Positions 1-7,225 of a DNA stretch of 8,974 bases are shown one piece after another. The notes below the pieces were generated by a model. That model saw only the letters and a program-made list of their open reading frames with translations. It was not told where the DNA came from and searched no databases. The stretch is from Clostridiaceae bacterium (GTDB taxonomy: Bacteria; Bacillota; Clostridia; Oscillospirales; Acutalibacteraceae): contig JAEDML010000041.1 in assembly GCA_016303035.1 (NCBI GenBank), forward strand, positions 1 to 8,974, given 5' to 3'. Position numbers and translations under genes: made by a program. Every line of letters starts with the position of its first letter. Position 1 is the first letter of the stretch.

Positions 1-12
1 CGGCAAAAATGC

Positions 13-41
13 TTGACAAACTCAGAAAACGGATGTATCAT
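13..41 (+). promoter_or_regulatory. SigA-type promoter of thrS
   Basis: A consensus -35 box TTGACA lies at 13-18 and a -10 box TATCAT at 36-41, separated by the ideal 17 bases. A TG dinucleotide at 34-35 makes an extended -10. Transcription should start near 47-49, just before the first paired segment of the T-box leader, which supports the assignment. Confidence 0.85.
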
Positions 42-138
42 TAAATAAAGCGTTGAGAAGGACAGTAGCTTATCACCCCTGCTTTTAAGAGAGTGCGCGT
101 CACCGGCTGTAAACCGCACAGGCAGCGATAAAGCGAAC

Positions 139-141
139 ACC
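139..141 (+). promoter_or_regulatory. T-box specifier codon ACC (threonine)
   Basis: The triplet ACC follows GAAC on the 3' side of the Stem I internal loop and is followed by G, the purine expected after a specifier. It would pair with the GGU anticodon of tRNA-Thr. The downstream gene encodes threonyl-tRNA synthetase, so codon and gene agree. Confidence 0.8.
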
Positions 142-249
142 GCCTTTGAGCGCCGTGGGTAAAAAACACGGACGTTTCCCTGCGTTAACGGGTTTTGAGT
201 GCCGTCGGATATTTTTCGGCGGAATACGGGTGGAACCGCGGAGTGTTAT

Positions 250-287
250 GCTTCGTCCCTTTTCGGGACGGAGCTTTTTTATTTTTT
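250..287 (+). terminator. regulated intrinsic terminator of the thrS T-box
   Basis: A 10-bp stem (250-259 with 265-274, one G-T wobble) closes a TTTTC loop and is followed by T runs at 275-280 and 282-287. Its 5' arm contains the bases used by the antiterminator (251-259), so the two folds exclude each other. It should stop transcription when tRNA-Thr is charged. Confidence 0.9.
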
Positions 288-308
288 ATCATACAGGAGG
301 AAAGTTTT

Positions 309-2255
309 ATGATAAAGGTAACATTAAAGGATAATACGGTAATGGAATTAAACGAGGGTATTACCGCGTATGATGCGGCAAGGGAGATAAGCCCCGGTCT
401 TGCGCGCGCTGCCTGCGCCGCTAAAATCAACGGCGAAAACGCCGACCTCAGAACCGTGCTTAACAGCGACTGTACGCTTGAAATTCTGACATTTGAAGAC
501 GATTACGGCAGGCGCACCTTCCGTCATACCGCTTCGCACATTATGGCGCAGGCGGTAAAGCGTCTTTTCCCCGAAGCGAAATTAGCCATCGGTCCGGCTG
601 TTGACGACGGATTTTATTATGATTTTGACATTGATACCAAGTTTACACCCGACGATTTGCTTAAAATCGAAGCCGAGATGAAAAAAATCGTCAAGGAAAA
701 CTTAAAGCTCGAACGCAGCTTTAAATCGCGTGACGAGGCGTTAAGCTTTTTTAAGGATAAAAACGAGCCTTACAAGGTAGAGCTTATAGAGGATTTGCCT
801 GAGGACGCGCCGATAAGCTTTTATACGCAGGACGATTTTACCGACCTCTGCGCGGGGGCGCACCTTATGAACACCGGCATGGTAAAGGCGTTCAAGCTCA
901 CTTCTGCTACGGGCGCATATTGGCGCGGCGATTCAAACAAAAAAATGCTTTGCCGTATATACGGAACCGCATACCCGAAGGCAAGCGAGCTTGAAGCACA
1001 CCTTACGATGCTTGAAGAGGCAAAAAAGCGCGACCACAACAAGCTCGGCCGCGAGCTTGAGCTGTTTACAACGGTTGATGTAATCGGTCAGGGACTTCCG
1101 ATTATGCTTCCGAAGGGCGCTAAAATAATACAGATTTTACAGCGCTTTGTAGAGGATGAGGAGGCGCGCCGCGGCTGGCAGCTTACCAAAACCCCATATA
1201 TGGCAAAGCGTGAGCTTTACAAGCTTTCGGGACACTGGGACCACTATCTTGACGGTATGTTTGTACTCGGTGATCCGAATGACGAAACTAAGGACTGCTT
1301 TGCCCTGCGTCCCATGACCTGCCCGTTCCAGTATCAGGCGTATCTTAACCGAAGCCGCTCCTACCGCGACCTGCCGCTTCGGTATGACGAGACCTCTACC
1401 CTTTTCAGGAATGAGGACAGCGGCGAAATGCACGGACTTATCCGTGTAAGACAGTTCACCATTTCCGAAGGCCATCTTATGTGCACCCCCGAACAGCTTG
1501 AAGACGAATTCAGGGGTTGCCTTGAGCTTGCAATATATATGCTTAAAACCTTAGGTCTTTACGAGGATGTTTCATACCGATTCTCACAGTGGGATCCTAA
1601 CAACCGCGAAAAATATATCGGCACTGCCGAGCAGTGGGACGAAGCGCAGGGTATTATGGGCAAAATTCTTGATCACCTGCAGATTCCCTATACAATAGGC
1701 GTAGACGAAGCGGCGTTTTACGGACCCAAACTTGATATACAGATTAAAAATGTATTCGGTAAGGAGGACACCCTCATTACCATTCAGATAGACCAGATGT
1801 TAGCCGAAAAATTCGGTATGGAATATGTTGACAGGGACGGTCAGAAGAAAAACCCCTACATTATCCACCGCACCTCGCTCGGCTGTTATGAGAGGACTCT
1901 TGCGCTTCTTATTGAAAAATACGCCGGCGCGTTCCCGATGTGGCTTGCGCCCGTTCAGGTTAAAATGCTTCCGATTGCCGACAGACATCTTGACTATACC
2001 TACGAAGTTAAAAAGCAGCTTGAAAACAAGGGTATACGCGTTGAAGTTGACGACCGAAACGAAAAAATCGGTTATAAAATCAGGCAGGCACGGCTTGAAA
2101 AGGTGCCTTATATGCTGATTATCGGCGACAATGAGGTTGAAAACGGCACCCTTTCCGTTCGCGAACGAGGCGAAAACGGCGACCTCGGCTCTATGCCTGT
2201 TGCCGACTTCATAAACCGCGCCGTAGAGGAAACCGAATCCAAAATTATTAAATAG
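309..2255 (+). CDS. thrS: threonyl-tRNA synthetase
   Basis: This cytoplasmic enzyme charges tRNA-Thr with threonine using ATP. The 648-residue length is normal for bacterial ThrRS. An N-terminal TGS domain (about 1-62) leads into the editing domain, with HTASH (H73, H77) and DLCAGAH (C181, H185), the residues used to hydrolyse mischarged Ser-tRNA. The class II core spans about 240-545. It shows the zinc ligands C338 (MTCPFQ), H389 (SEGHL) and H520 (IIHRTSLG), motif 2 around FRNEDSGEMHG (366-376) and motif 3 around SLGCYERTLALLIE. The anticodon-binding domain fills about 546-640. The ATG at 309 is chosen because AGGAGG (295-300) sits 8 bases upstream; the in-frame ATG at 195 lies inside the T-box and has no suitable ribosome binding site. 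The zinc-site segment reads CPFQYQAY where the E. coli-type enzyme has CPGHVQIF, so this is a divergent ThrRS subtype. Expression is controlled by the upstream T-box. Confidence 0.97.
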   Translation: MIKVTLKDNTVMELNEGITAYDAAREISPGLARAACAAKINGENADLRTVLNSDCTLEILTFEDDYGRRTFRHTASHIMAQAVKRLFPEAKLAIGPAVDDGFYYDFDIDTKFTPDDLLKIEAEMKKIVKENLKLERSFKSRDEALSFFKDKNEPYKVELIEDLPEDAPISFYTQDDFTDLCAGAHLMNTGMVKAFKLTSATGAYWRGDSNKKMLCRIYGTAYPKASELEAHLTMLEEAKKRDHNKLGRELELFTTVDVIGQGLPIMLPKGAKIIQILQRFVEDEEARRGWQLTKTPYMAKRELYKLSGHWDHYLDGMFVLGDPNDETKDCFALRPMTCPFQYQAYLNRSRSYRDLPLRYDETSTLFRNEDSGEMHGLIRVRQFTISEGHLMCTPEQLEDEFRGCLELAIYMLKTLGLYEDVSYRFSQWDPNNREKYIGTAEQWDEAQGIMGKILDHLQIPYTIGVDEAAFYGPKLDIQIKNVFGKEDTLITIQIDQMLAEKFGMEYVDRDGQKKNPYIIHRTSLGCYERTLALLIEKYAGAFPMWLAPVQVKMLPIADRHLDYTYEVKKQLENKGIRVEVDDRNEKIGYKIRQARLEKVPYMLIIGDNEVENGTLSVRERGENGDLGSMPVADFINRAVEETESKIIK

Positions 2256-2269
2256 CAAAAATCAATCTG

Positions 2270-2303
2270 CTCCGTCTGCCGATAATCGGCAGACGGAGTT
2301 TTT
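2270..2303 (+). terminator. intrinsic terminator after thrS
   Basis: A perfect 12-bp GC-rich stem (2270-2281 with 2287-2298) closes an ATAAT loop and is followed by five T at 2299-2303. It begins 14 bases after the thrS stop codon and isolates thrS from the next operon, whose -35 box begins at 2307. Confidence 0.93.
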
Positions 2304-2306
2304 ATA

Positions 2307-2335
2307 TTGACAAAAGTATATAATCAGGTTATAAT
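2307..2335 (+). promoter_or_regulatory. perfect-consensus SigA-type promoter of the tetR-ABC operon
   Basis: TTGACA (2307-2312) and TATAAT (2330-2335) are both exact consensus with exactly 17 bases between them. Transcription should start near 2341-2343, inside the palindromic operator. Such a strong promoter usually needs a repressor to hold it down, which fits the TetR-family gene immediately downstream. Confidence 0.9.
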
Positions 2336-2359
2336 AACACTTGTTATATAACATATGTT
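2336..2359 (+). promoter_or_regulatory. palindromic operator, probable site of the TetR-family repressor
   Basis: Immediately after the -10 box lie AACACTTGTT (2336-2345, near-palindrome) and AACATATGTT (2350-2359, perfect palindrome), separated by ATAT. The central 12 bases TGTTATATAACA (2342-2353) are also a perfect palindrome. The site covers the predicted transcription start and lies 45 to 22 bases before the regulator gene. Symmetry and position fit autorepression by a TetR dimer or pair of dimers; the binding itself is inferred. Confidence 0.7.
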
Positions 2360-2380
2360 TTTTAATAAGGAGATGTTTTT

Positions 2381-2938
2381 TTGCCGCCTAAGCCTAAATA
2401 TACCAAAGAGCAAATAACAGACGCCGCATTCGGCATTGTACGGGTAAAAGGTATGTCAGCGCTGAGTGCACGAAGCTTAGCAAAAGCGCTCGGAAGCTCC
2501 ACCGCCCCGATTTTTGCCTTTTTCGATACCATAGAGGATGTGCAAAACGCAGTCATATCAAAAGCACGGCTTCTATATTCCGAATATGTAAGGGCAGGAT
2601 TAAGCGGGACCCCTGCATTTAAGGGAGTCGGTATGAAATACATACAATTTGCCAAAGACGAGCCGGAGCTTTATAAAATACTTTTTATGTCCGGTTCGGG
2701 CGGTGAAATTACCCATTATCTTCCCCAAAGCGACAGTAATTCGGCTTTAATTCTTGAAACTGTGGAAAAAGGTTACGGAATTGATAAAGAAAAAGCCAAA
2801 AAGCTTTACAACCATATGTCGGTTTACGCCTACGGCTTTGCCGCGCTTTTTGCACAGCATATCAACATATTTACTATGGAGGATATAAGCCGAATGATGT
2901 CCGAAATGTTCACCGCAATGATAAAAAATGGGCAATAA
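2381..2938 (+). CDS. TetR/AcrR-family transcriptional regulator
   Basis: This is a DNA-binding repressor of 185 residues, a usual TetR size. The N-terminal domain (about 8-54) contains the helix-turn-helix, with the recognition region around LSARSLAKALGSSTAPIFAFF (28-48). The rest is a mostly helical ligand-binding and dimerisation domain of unknown specificity. The start is TTG at 2381, supported by AAGGAGA (2367-2373) 7 bases upstream; no in-frame ATG is better placed. It is the first gene of the operon, 36 bases before the first ABC ATPase. With the palindromic operator over its promoter, it probably represses its own operon and is released by a compound exported by the encoded transporters. 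Operator binding and inducer are inferences. Confidence 0.9.
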   Translation: MPPKPKYTKEQITDAAFGIVRVKGMSALSARSLAKALGSSTAPIFAFFDTIEDVQNAVISKARLLYSEYVRAGLSGTPAFKGVGMKYIQFAKDEPELYKILFMSGSGGEITHYLPQSDSNSALILETVEKGYGIDKEKAKKLYNHMSVYAYGFAALFAQHINIFTMEDISRMMSEMFTAMIKNGQ

Positions 2939-2974
2939 GAATATTTCAGTTTATTAAATTCAGGGAGGCTGACA

Positions 2975-3853
2975 ATGAAAGCAATCGAAACAAACCGACT
3001 TACCAAATACTACGGTAAGTCCAGGGGTGTACAAGACCTTAACCTTACGGTTGACGAGGGGGAGTTTTTCGGATTTATAGGTCCTAACGGCGCAGGAAAA
3101 TCCACAACAATACGCATACTTTTAGGTCTTATTAAGGCAAGCGGCGGTTCGGCTGAGATTTTCGGCAAAAATGTCTTTGCATACAAAGAAGAAAATCTTA
3201 AAAGTATCGGTTATCTTCCGAGCGAATCGGCTTTTTACGGCGGCATGAAGGTAAAGGATGTAATAAAGCTGTCGGCGGATCTTCGCAGAACCGACTGCGA
3301 AAATCAGGCAAGGACACTGTGCGAGCGGCTAAATTTAGATGTACATAAAAAGGTAAACGAGCTTTCCTTCGGCAACAGAAAAAAGGTATCTATTGTATGC
3401 GCCCTTCAGCATAACCCAAGGCTGTGTATTTTGGACGAACCCACAAGCGGCTTAGACCCCTTAATGCAAAAAGAATTTTTCAGCATACTAAAGGAGCATA
3501 ACCAACGGGGTATGACGGTTTTTCTGTCCTCCCACATACTTTCCGAAATACAGCGCAACTGTAACCGCGCCGCCATTATACGCGACGGAGAAATCATTGC
3601 TTGCGGAAGCGTTGAGGAGCTTTCAAAAACCAACGCAAAGCGGGTGTCGCTTCACGGCAGGTTTGATATAGACGGGCTTGAGGGTGTAAAAGACATACAG
3701 GAATCTTCCGACGGCACGGCATTCCTGTATAACGGCAGTATAAACCGTCTTGTTTCGGCTCTTTCAAAGGGTGATATTAAGGATTTAACAATATCCGACC
3801 CCGACCTTGAAGAAATATTTATGCACTACTATACAGGAGGTTCTAAGCTATGA
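2975..3853 (+). CDS. ABC transporter ATP-binding protein (BcrA/NatA-like), first exporter
   Basis: This 292-residue ATPase should power the adjacent membrane protein. It shows Walker A GPNGAGKST (36-44), a signature LSFGNRKK (130-137) in place of the usual LSGGQ, Walker B CILDEPTSGLDP (151-162) and the H-loop histidine H187 in LSSHILSEI. The Q-loop region reads IGYLPSESAFY, so the usual glutamine is absent, as is common in exporter ATPases of the BcrA/CcmA type. The C-terminal 80 residues form the accessory domain typical of this family. GGGAGG (2963-2968) lies 6 bases before the ATG. The stop overlaps the start of the permease gene (ATGA at 3850-3853), which points to translational coupling and a two-component transporter. 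Substrate unknown; bacitracin-like peptide, drug or lipid export are all possible. Confidence 0.95.
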   Translation: MKAIETNRLTKYYGKSRGVQDLNLTVDEGEFFGFIGPNGAGKSTTIRILLGLIKASGGSAEIFGKNVFAYKEENLKSIGYLPSESAFYGGMKVKDVIKLSADLRRTDCENQARTLCERLNLDVHKKVNELSFGNRKKVSIVCALQHNPRLCILDEPTSGLDPLMQKEFFSILKEHNQRGMTVFLSSHILSEIQRNCNRAAIIRDGEIIACGSVEELSKTNAKRVSLHGRFDIDGLEGVKDIQESSDGTAFLYNGSINRLVSALSKGDIKDLTISDPDLEEIFMHYYTGGSKL

Positions 3854-4635
3854 CACTGTTAAAACACGAGCTTAAACAGAGCAGAATTTCCTTTACGGTC
3901 TGGACTGCCGCCATAGTGTTTTTTATTTGCACATGCATTTTTATGTTCCCGGAAATGAAAAATCAGATGAACGAGGTAAGCGAAATATTCGCCTCGATGG
4001 GTTCGTTTTCACAGGCGTTTGGTATGGACAGACTGAATTTCGGCACACTTATAGGCTTCTACTCGGCGGAATGCGGCAATATTTTAGGTATCGGCGGTGC
4101 GTTTTTTGCGGCTTTGCTCGGAATTTCGTCGCTTGCAAAGGAGGAAAAGGAGCACACGGCCGAATTCTTGCTTACGCATCCTATAAGCCGCACACGCGTT
4201 GTAATCGATAAGCTGCTTGCGGTTATAATCGAGATAATTGTTATGAATCTCATTACCTTTGGCGTTGCCGCGGTGTCTGTTGCGGCAATAGGAGAAGAAA
4301 TACCGCTTAATGAGCTTATCCTGATTCATACGGCATATTTAATTATGCAGTTGGAAATAGGATGTATTTGCTTCGGAATTTCGGCGTTTATCCGTCGGGG
4401 AAGCATAGGTATCGGATTGGGTCTTGCGGCGGTTATGTATTTTCTTAACATTATATCCAACATTTCAGACAGCGCCGAATTTTTGAAGTATATAACCCCC
4501 TACGGCTATACAAACGGCGCAGATATCACGGCAGACTTAAAGCTTGATGCGGTTCTGATACTTTTAGGCTCCGCATACGCTGCCGCCGCCGTTATTTTAG
4601 GATATATAAATTACAGCAAAAAAGATATTATTTAG
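3850..4635 (+). CDS. ABC-2 type permease, first exporter
   Basis: This 261-residue integral membrane protein is the likely transmembrane partner of the preceding ATPase. About six hydrophobic segments are visible: 13-33, 68-95, 117-147, 156-180, 185-205 and 232-254. The cytoplasmic loop KEEKEHTAEFLLTHPISR (97-114) matches the pattern of ABC-2 permeases, which have a charged EE..T.E.LL..P.SR segment that contacts the ATPase. AGGAGG (3835-3840) lies 9 bases before the ATG, inside the end of the ATPase gene, and the genes overlap by 4 bases. Family membership is clear by pattern; substrate and direction (export) are inferred from the family. Confidence 0.9.
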   Translation: MTLLKHELKQSRISFTVWTAAIVFFICTCIFMFPEMKNQMNEVSEIFASMGSFSQAFGMDRLNFGTLIGFYSAECGNILGIGGAFFAALLGISSLAKEEKEHTAEFLLTHPISRTRVVIDKLLAVIIEIIVMNLITFGVAAVSVAAIGEEIPLNELILIHTAYLIMQLEIGCICFGISAFIRRGSIGIGLGLAAVMYFLNIISNISDSAEFLKYITPYGYTNGADITADLKLDAVLILLGSAYAAAAVILGYINYSKKDII

Positions 4636-4651
4636 AAACGGGGTAAAATTT

Positions 4652-5332
4652 ATGAAAAAATCAGAAAGCATTTTGTGGGGCGCAGTTTTAATCGCACTCG
4701 GTGCAATTTTTGCGCTTAAAGCCTTTGACATTATAAGCATAAATATATTTTTCGACGGCTGGTGGACACTTTTTATAATAGTACCGTGCATTATCGGACT
4801 TTTTACGGGCAACGAAAAGACCGGAAATCTTATAGGCATTTTTATAGGCGTATTTTTGCTCCTTTGCTGTCAGGGAATTTTAAGCTTTTCCCTGCTTTGG
4901 AAACTCGCTATTCCGGTAATTATCATTGTCATCGGTATAAAGATGATTTTAGTCGCTGTTTTCGGCAAGGGAAGTAGGGCGTTAAAGGTGCTTGAAAACA
5001 GTGGAGCAGAGTTTAAGAGAGGGAGCGCAGCTTTTGCAGGCAACGAAATGAATTTCGACGGGGAAGTTTTTGACGGCGCGGAGCTTAACGCGGTTTTCGG
5101 CGGAATAAACTGCGATATACGCGGCGCGATAATTGACAGAGACTGCGTTATAACCGCGTCGGCGGTTTTCGGCGGTATTGATATTTACGCGCCCGACAAC
5201 ATTAACATTATAGTGAACTCAAATTCTGTTTTCGGCGGTGTTTCAAACAAAAAGCATATCAATTCACCGCAAAACCTGCACACCCTTTATGTAAACGCCA
5301 CCTGCATATTCGGCGGAGTGGAAATTAAATAA
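4652..5332 (+). CDS. membrane protein with LiaF-like C-terminal domain (cell-envelope stress type)
   Basis: The protein has 226 residues. Its first half holds about four hydrophobic segments (8-26, 33-51, 57-75, 80-104), resembling the LiaI/LiaF-like transmembrane region. The second half is soluble and carries four spaced FGG motifs: AVFGG 147-151, AVFGG 171-175, SVFGG 192-196 and CIFGG 218-222, each followed by a short beta-strand. This pattern matches the LiaF/DUF2154 and 'toastrack' type of C-terminal domain, which in LiaF restrains a cell-envelope stress sensor kinase. No sensor kinase or response regulator lies in this window. The ribosome binding site (ACGGGG near 4638) is weaker than its neighbours. 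The gene sits 16 bases after the first permease and 39 before the second ATPase. Role inferred: envelope-stress function or modulation of the transporters. Confidence 0.8.
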   Translation: MKKSESILWGAVLIALGAIFALKAFDIISINIFFDGWWTLFIIVPCIIGLFTGNEKTGNLIGIFIGVFLLLCCQGILSFSLLWKLAIPVIIIVIGIKMILVAVFGKGSRALKVLENSGAEFKRGSAAFAGNEMNFDGEVFDGAELNAVFGGINCDIRGAIIDRDCVITASAVFGGIDIYAPDNINIIVNSNSVFGGVSNKKHINSPQNLHTLYVNATCIFGGVEIK

Positions 5333-5371
5333 AACCGCCTAAAATTCGCGTCCGCTTTAAAGGAGTACGGT

Positions 5372-6283
5372 ATGAACAATATAATTGAAATTAAAAATCT
5401 TTGTAAAAGCTTCGGCGATGTCAAGGCAGTACAGGATCTCAGCTTCAAGGTTAAGGAGGGAGAACTTTTCGCCTTTTTAGGCGTGAACGGAGCAGGAAAA
5501 TCCACCGCTATAAATATTATCTGCGGCGAGCTGAAGAAGGACGGAGGAAGCGTTGCAATCGACGGATACGACCTTGAGAAAAACGCAGAAAAAATCAAGA
5601 GCCTTATAGGCGTTGTTTTTCAAAATTCGGTGCTTGACAGGGCGTTAACCGTTTACGACAATCTTGAAAGCCGAGCCGCTCTTTACGGAATTTACGGCGA
5701 AGCCTTTAAGAAAAGACTTAAAGAACTTACAGATCTGCTTGAATTCGGTGATTTGCTTAAGCGTACCGTAGGTAAGCTTTCGGGCGGTCAGCGCAGAAGA
5801 ATAGACATAGCGCGCGCTTTATTGCACCGACCGAAAATTCTGATTTTAGACGAACCTACAACAGGTCTCGACCCACAGACAAGGCGAATACTCTGGGAGG
5901 TTGTCGAAAGCTTGCGAAAGACGGAAAATATGACGGTTTTCCTTACTACACACTATATGGAGGAGGCGTCCGACGCTGATTATGTAGTAATACTTGACAG
6001 CGGTAAAATTTCGGCAGAGGGTACTCCGCTTGAACTTAAAAACACCTATACCGGCGACTTTATTACACTTTACGGCATAAGCGAAGACGAGGCGAAAGCC
6101 CTCGGCAAACCTTATGAAGAAATTCACGGCGCCTACCGCGTGTCGGTTAACAATACGGGCGAAGCCACATCGCTTATCACAAAACACCCCGATACTTTTC
6201 GTGATTACGAGATATTAAAGGGCAAAATGGACGATGTTTTTCTGGCGGTTACCGGTAAAAAATTACAGGAGGAAAACAAGTAA
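5372..6283 (+). CDS. ABC transporter ATP-binding protein (DrrA-like), second exporter
   Basis: This 303-residue ATPase carries complete motifs: Walker A GVNGAGKST (37-45), Q-loop Q84 (VVFQNSVLD), signature LSGGQ (136-140), Walker B ILILDEPTTGLDP (156-168) and H-loop H194 (LTTHYMEEA). The C-terminal 80 residues form the extra domain seen in DrrA/NodI/CcmA-type exporter ATPases. AAAGGAG (5359-5365) precedes the ATG by 6 bases. Unlike the first ATPase it keeps a canonical Q-loop and signature, so the two pairs are not a simple recent duplication. It overlaps the start of the second permease gene by one base (TAATG at 6281-6285), implying coupled translation. Substrate unknown; drug, lipid or glycan precursor export is the family norm. 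Confidence 0.96.
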   Translation: MNNIIEIKNLCKSFGDVKAVQDLSFKVKEGELFAFLGVNGAGKSTAINIICGELKKDGGSVAIDGYDLEKNAEKIKSLIGVVFQNSVLDRALTVYDNLESRAALYGIYGEAFKKRLKELTDLLEFGDLLKRTVGKLSGGQRRRIDIARALLHRPKILILDEPTTGLDPQTRRILWEVVESLRKTENMTVFLTTHYMEEASDADYVVILDSGKISAEGTPLELKNTYTGDFITLYGISEDEAKALGKPYEEIHGAYRVSVNNTGEATSLITKHPDTFRDYEILKGKMDDVFLAVTGKKLQEENK

Positions 6284-7185
6284 TGAGTACTCTTAACATA
6301 ATGATAAAAAGAAATACAAAGCTCTTTTTTAAGGATAAGGGAATGTTTTTCACTTCGCTTATCACCCCTGCTATTTTATTGGTGCTGTACTCCACCTTTC
6401 TCGGAAAGGTTTACAAGAACAGCTTTGCTTCTGCCCTGCCGGCAGGGCTTAATGTACCCGAAAAGCTGATAAACGGCTGTGTCGGCGCACAGCTTATTTC
6501 CTCTATTCTCGCGGTATCCTGCGTAACGGTGGCATTTTGCTCAAATATGCTTATGGTGCAGGACAAAGCTAACGGTACCGTTAAGGATTTGACGGTCACC
6601 CCGGTTAAATCTTCGCTACTTGCTATGAGTTATTATATTTCAACCTTTATATCTACCCTTATCATATGCGTTGTTGCCGCCGCTATCTGTCTTACTTATG
6701 TATCGTTTGTCGGCTGGTATATGAGCTTTTCCGATGTGCTTTATCTGCTGATTGATATTTTTCTGCTTGTAATGTTCGGCACAGCGCTTTCAAGCATTAT
6801 AAACTTCTTTTTAAGCTCCCAAGGACAGATTTCGGCAGTAGGTACTGTTGTAAGCTCGGGATACGGTTTCATCAGCGGCGCTTATATGCCGATTTCACAG
6901 TTTTCAAAGGGACTTCAAAGAGTTATTTCCTTTTTGCCCGGTACATACGGTACCTCGCTTCTTAGGAACCATGCTATGCGCGGTGTGTATAAAGAGATGG
7001 GTAGCATCGGCTTTCCGAACGAAATTATTGAAGCTATTAAGGATTCGGTAGACTGCAATCTTTATTTCTTTGGAAACAAGGTCGGGATAGAAATGATGTA
7101 CCTAATCCTCAGCGGTTCGGTCGCTCTGCTTATTGCGGTCTATATTCTCATGAATATACGAAGAAGCCAAAAGGCGCATATTTAA
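6283..7185 (+). CDS. ABC-2 type permease, second exporter
   Basis: This 300-residue membrane protein is the likely partner of the DrrA-like ATPase. Visible hydrophobic segments are near 22-41, 69-90, 117-140, 151-173, 183-203 and 270-291, the usual six of ABC-2 (DrrB-like) permeases. The loop DKANGTVKDLTVTPVKSS (94-111) corresponds to the family's segment near the coupling helix. The SGAYMPISQFSKGLQ (198-212) and FLPGTYG (217-223) regions also fit the ABC-2 pattern. CAGGAGG (6266-6272) lies 10 bases before the ATG and the gene overlaps the ATPase by one base. A 40-base gap without a visible terminator follows before the acetyltransferase gene. Confidence 0.92.
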   Translation: MSTLNIMIKRNTKLFFKDKGMFFTSLITPAILLVLYSTFLGKVYKNSFASALPAGLNVPEKLINGCVGAQLISSILAVSCVTVAFCSNMLMVQDKANGTVKDLTVTPVKSSLLAMSYYISTFISTLIICVVAAAICLTYVSFVGWYMSFSDVLYLLIDIFLLVMFGTALSSIINFFLSSQGQISAVGTVVSSGYGFISGAYMPISQFSKGLQRVISFLPGTYGTSLLRNHAMRGVYKEMGSIGFPNEIIEAIKDSVDCNLYFFGNKVGIEMMYLILSGSVALLIAVYILMNIRRSQKAHI

Positions 7186-7225
7186 AACTGCACATTTTCA
7201 GAATACATACGCAAAAGGAGAAAAA

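Larger units (their letters stand above)
49..287 (+). promoter_or_regulatory. T-box leader (tRNA-Thr responsive riboswitch) of thrS
   Basis: This is a cis-acting leader RNA that senses uncharged tRNA-Thr. In Stem I, AAGG (58-61) pairs with CCTT (143-146), and GCTTAT (68-73) pairs with ATAAAGC (128-134, one bulged A). Between these helices is the specifier loop, with the loop-E AGTA (64-67) opposite GAA (135-137). A hairpin at 153-171 (CCGTG/CACGG) follows, then a Stem III-like hairpin at 202-222 (CCGTCG/CGGCGG). The conserved T-box GGGTGGAACCGCG lies at 228-240. The antiterminator can form from GGG 228-230 with CCC 257-259 and CGGAG 239-243 with CTTCG 251-255, leaving TGGAACC as the bulge that binds the tRNA acceptor end. 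The A after TGG predicts a U discriminator on the cognate tRNA-Thr. This structure is mutually exclusive with the terminator at 250-287. Confidence 0.93.

Noticed and set aside
195..308. Upstream in-frame extension of ThrRS from an ATG at 195
   Set aside because: It runs through Stem III, the T-box and the terminator, has no proper ribosome binding site, and the ATG at 309 has AGGAGG 8 bases upstream and gives the normal N-terminus.
146..334. Small open frame of 62 codons across the leader
   Set aside because: It lies within a structured regulatory RNA and overlaps the thrS start, with no ribosome binding site and no recognisable protein pattern.
1800..2258. 152-codon open frame on the minus strand inside thrS
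   Set aside because: It is a shadow of the conserved ThrRS reading frame, with no recognisable domain and no promoter of its own.
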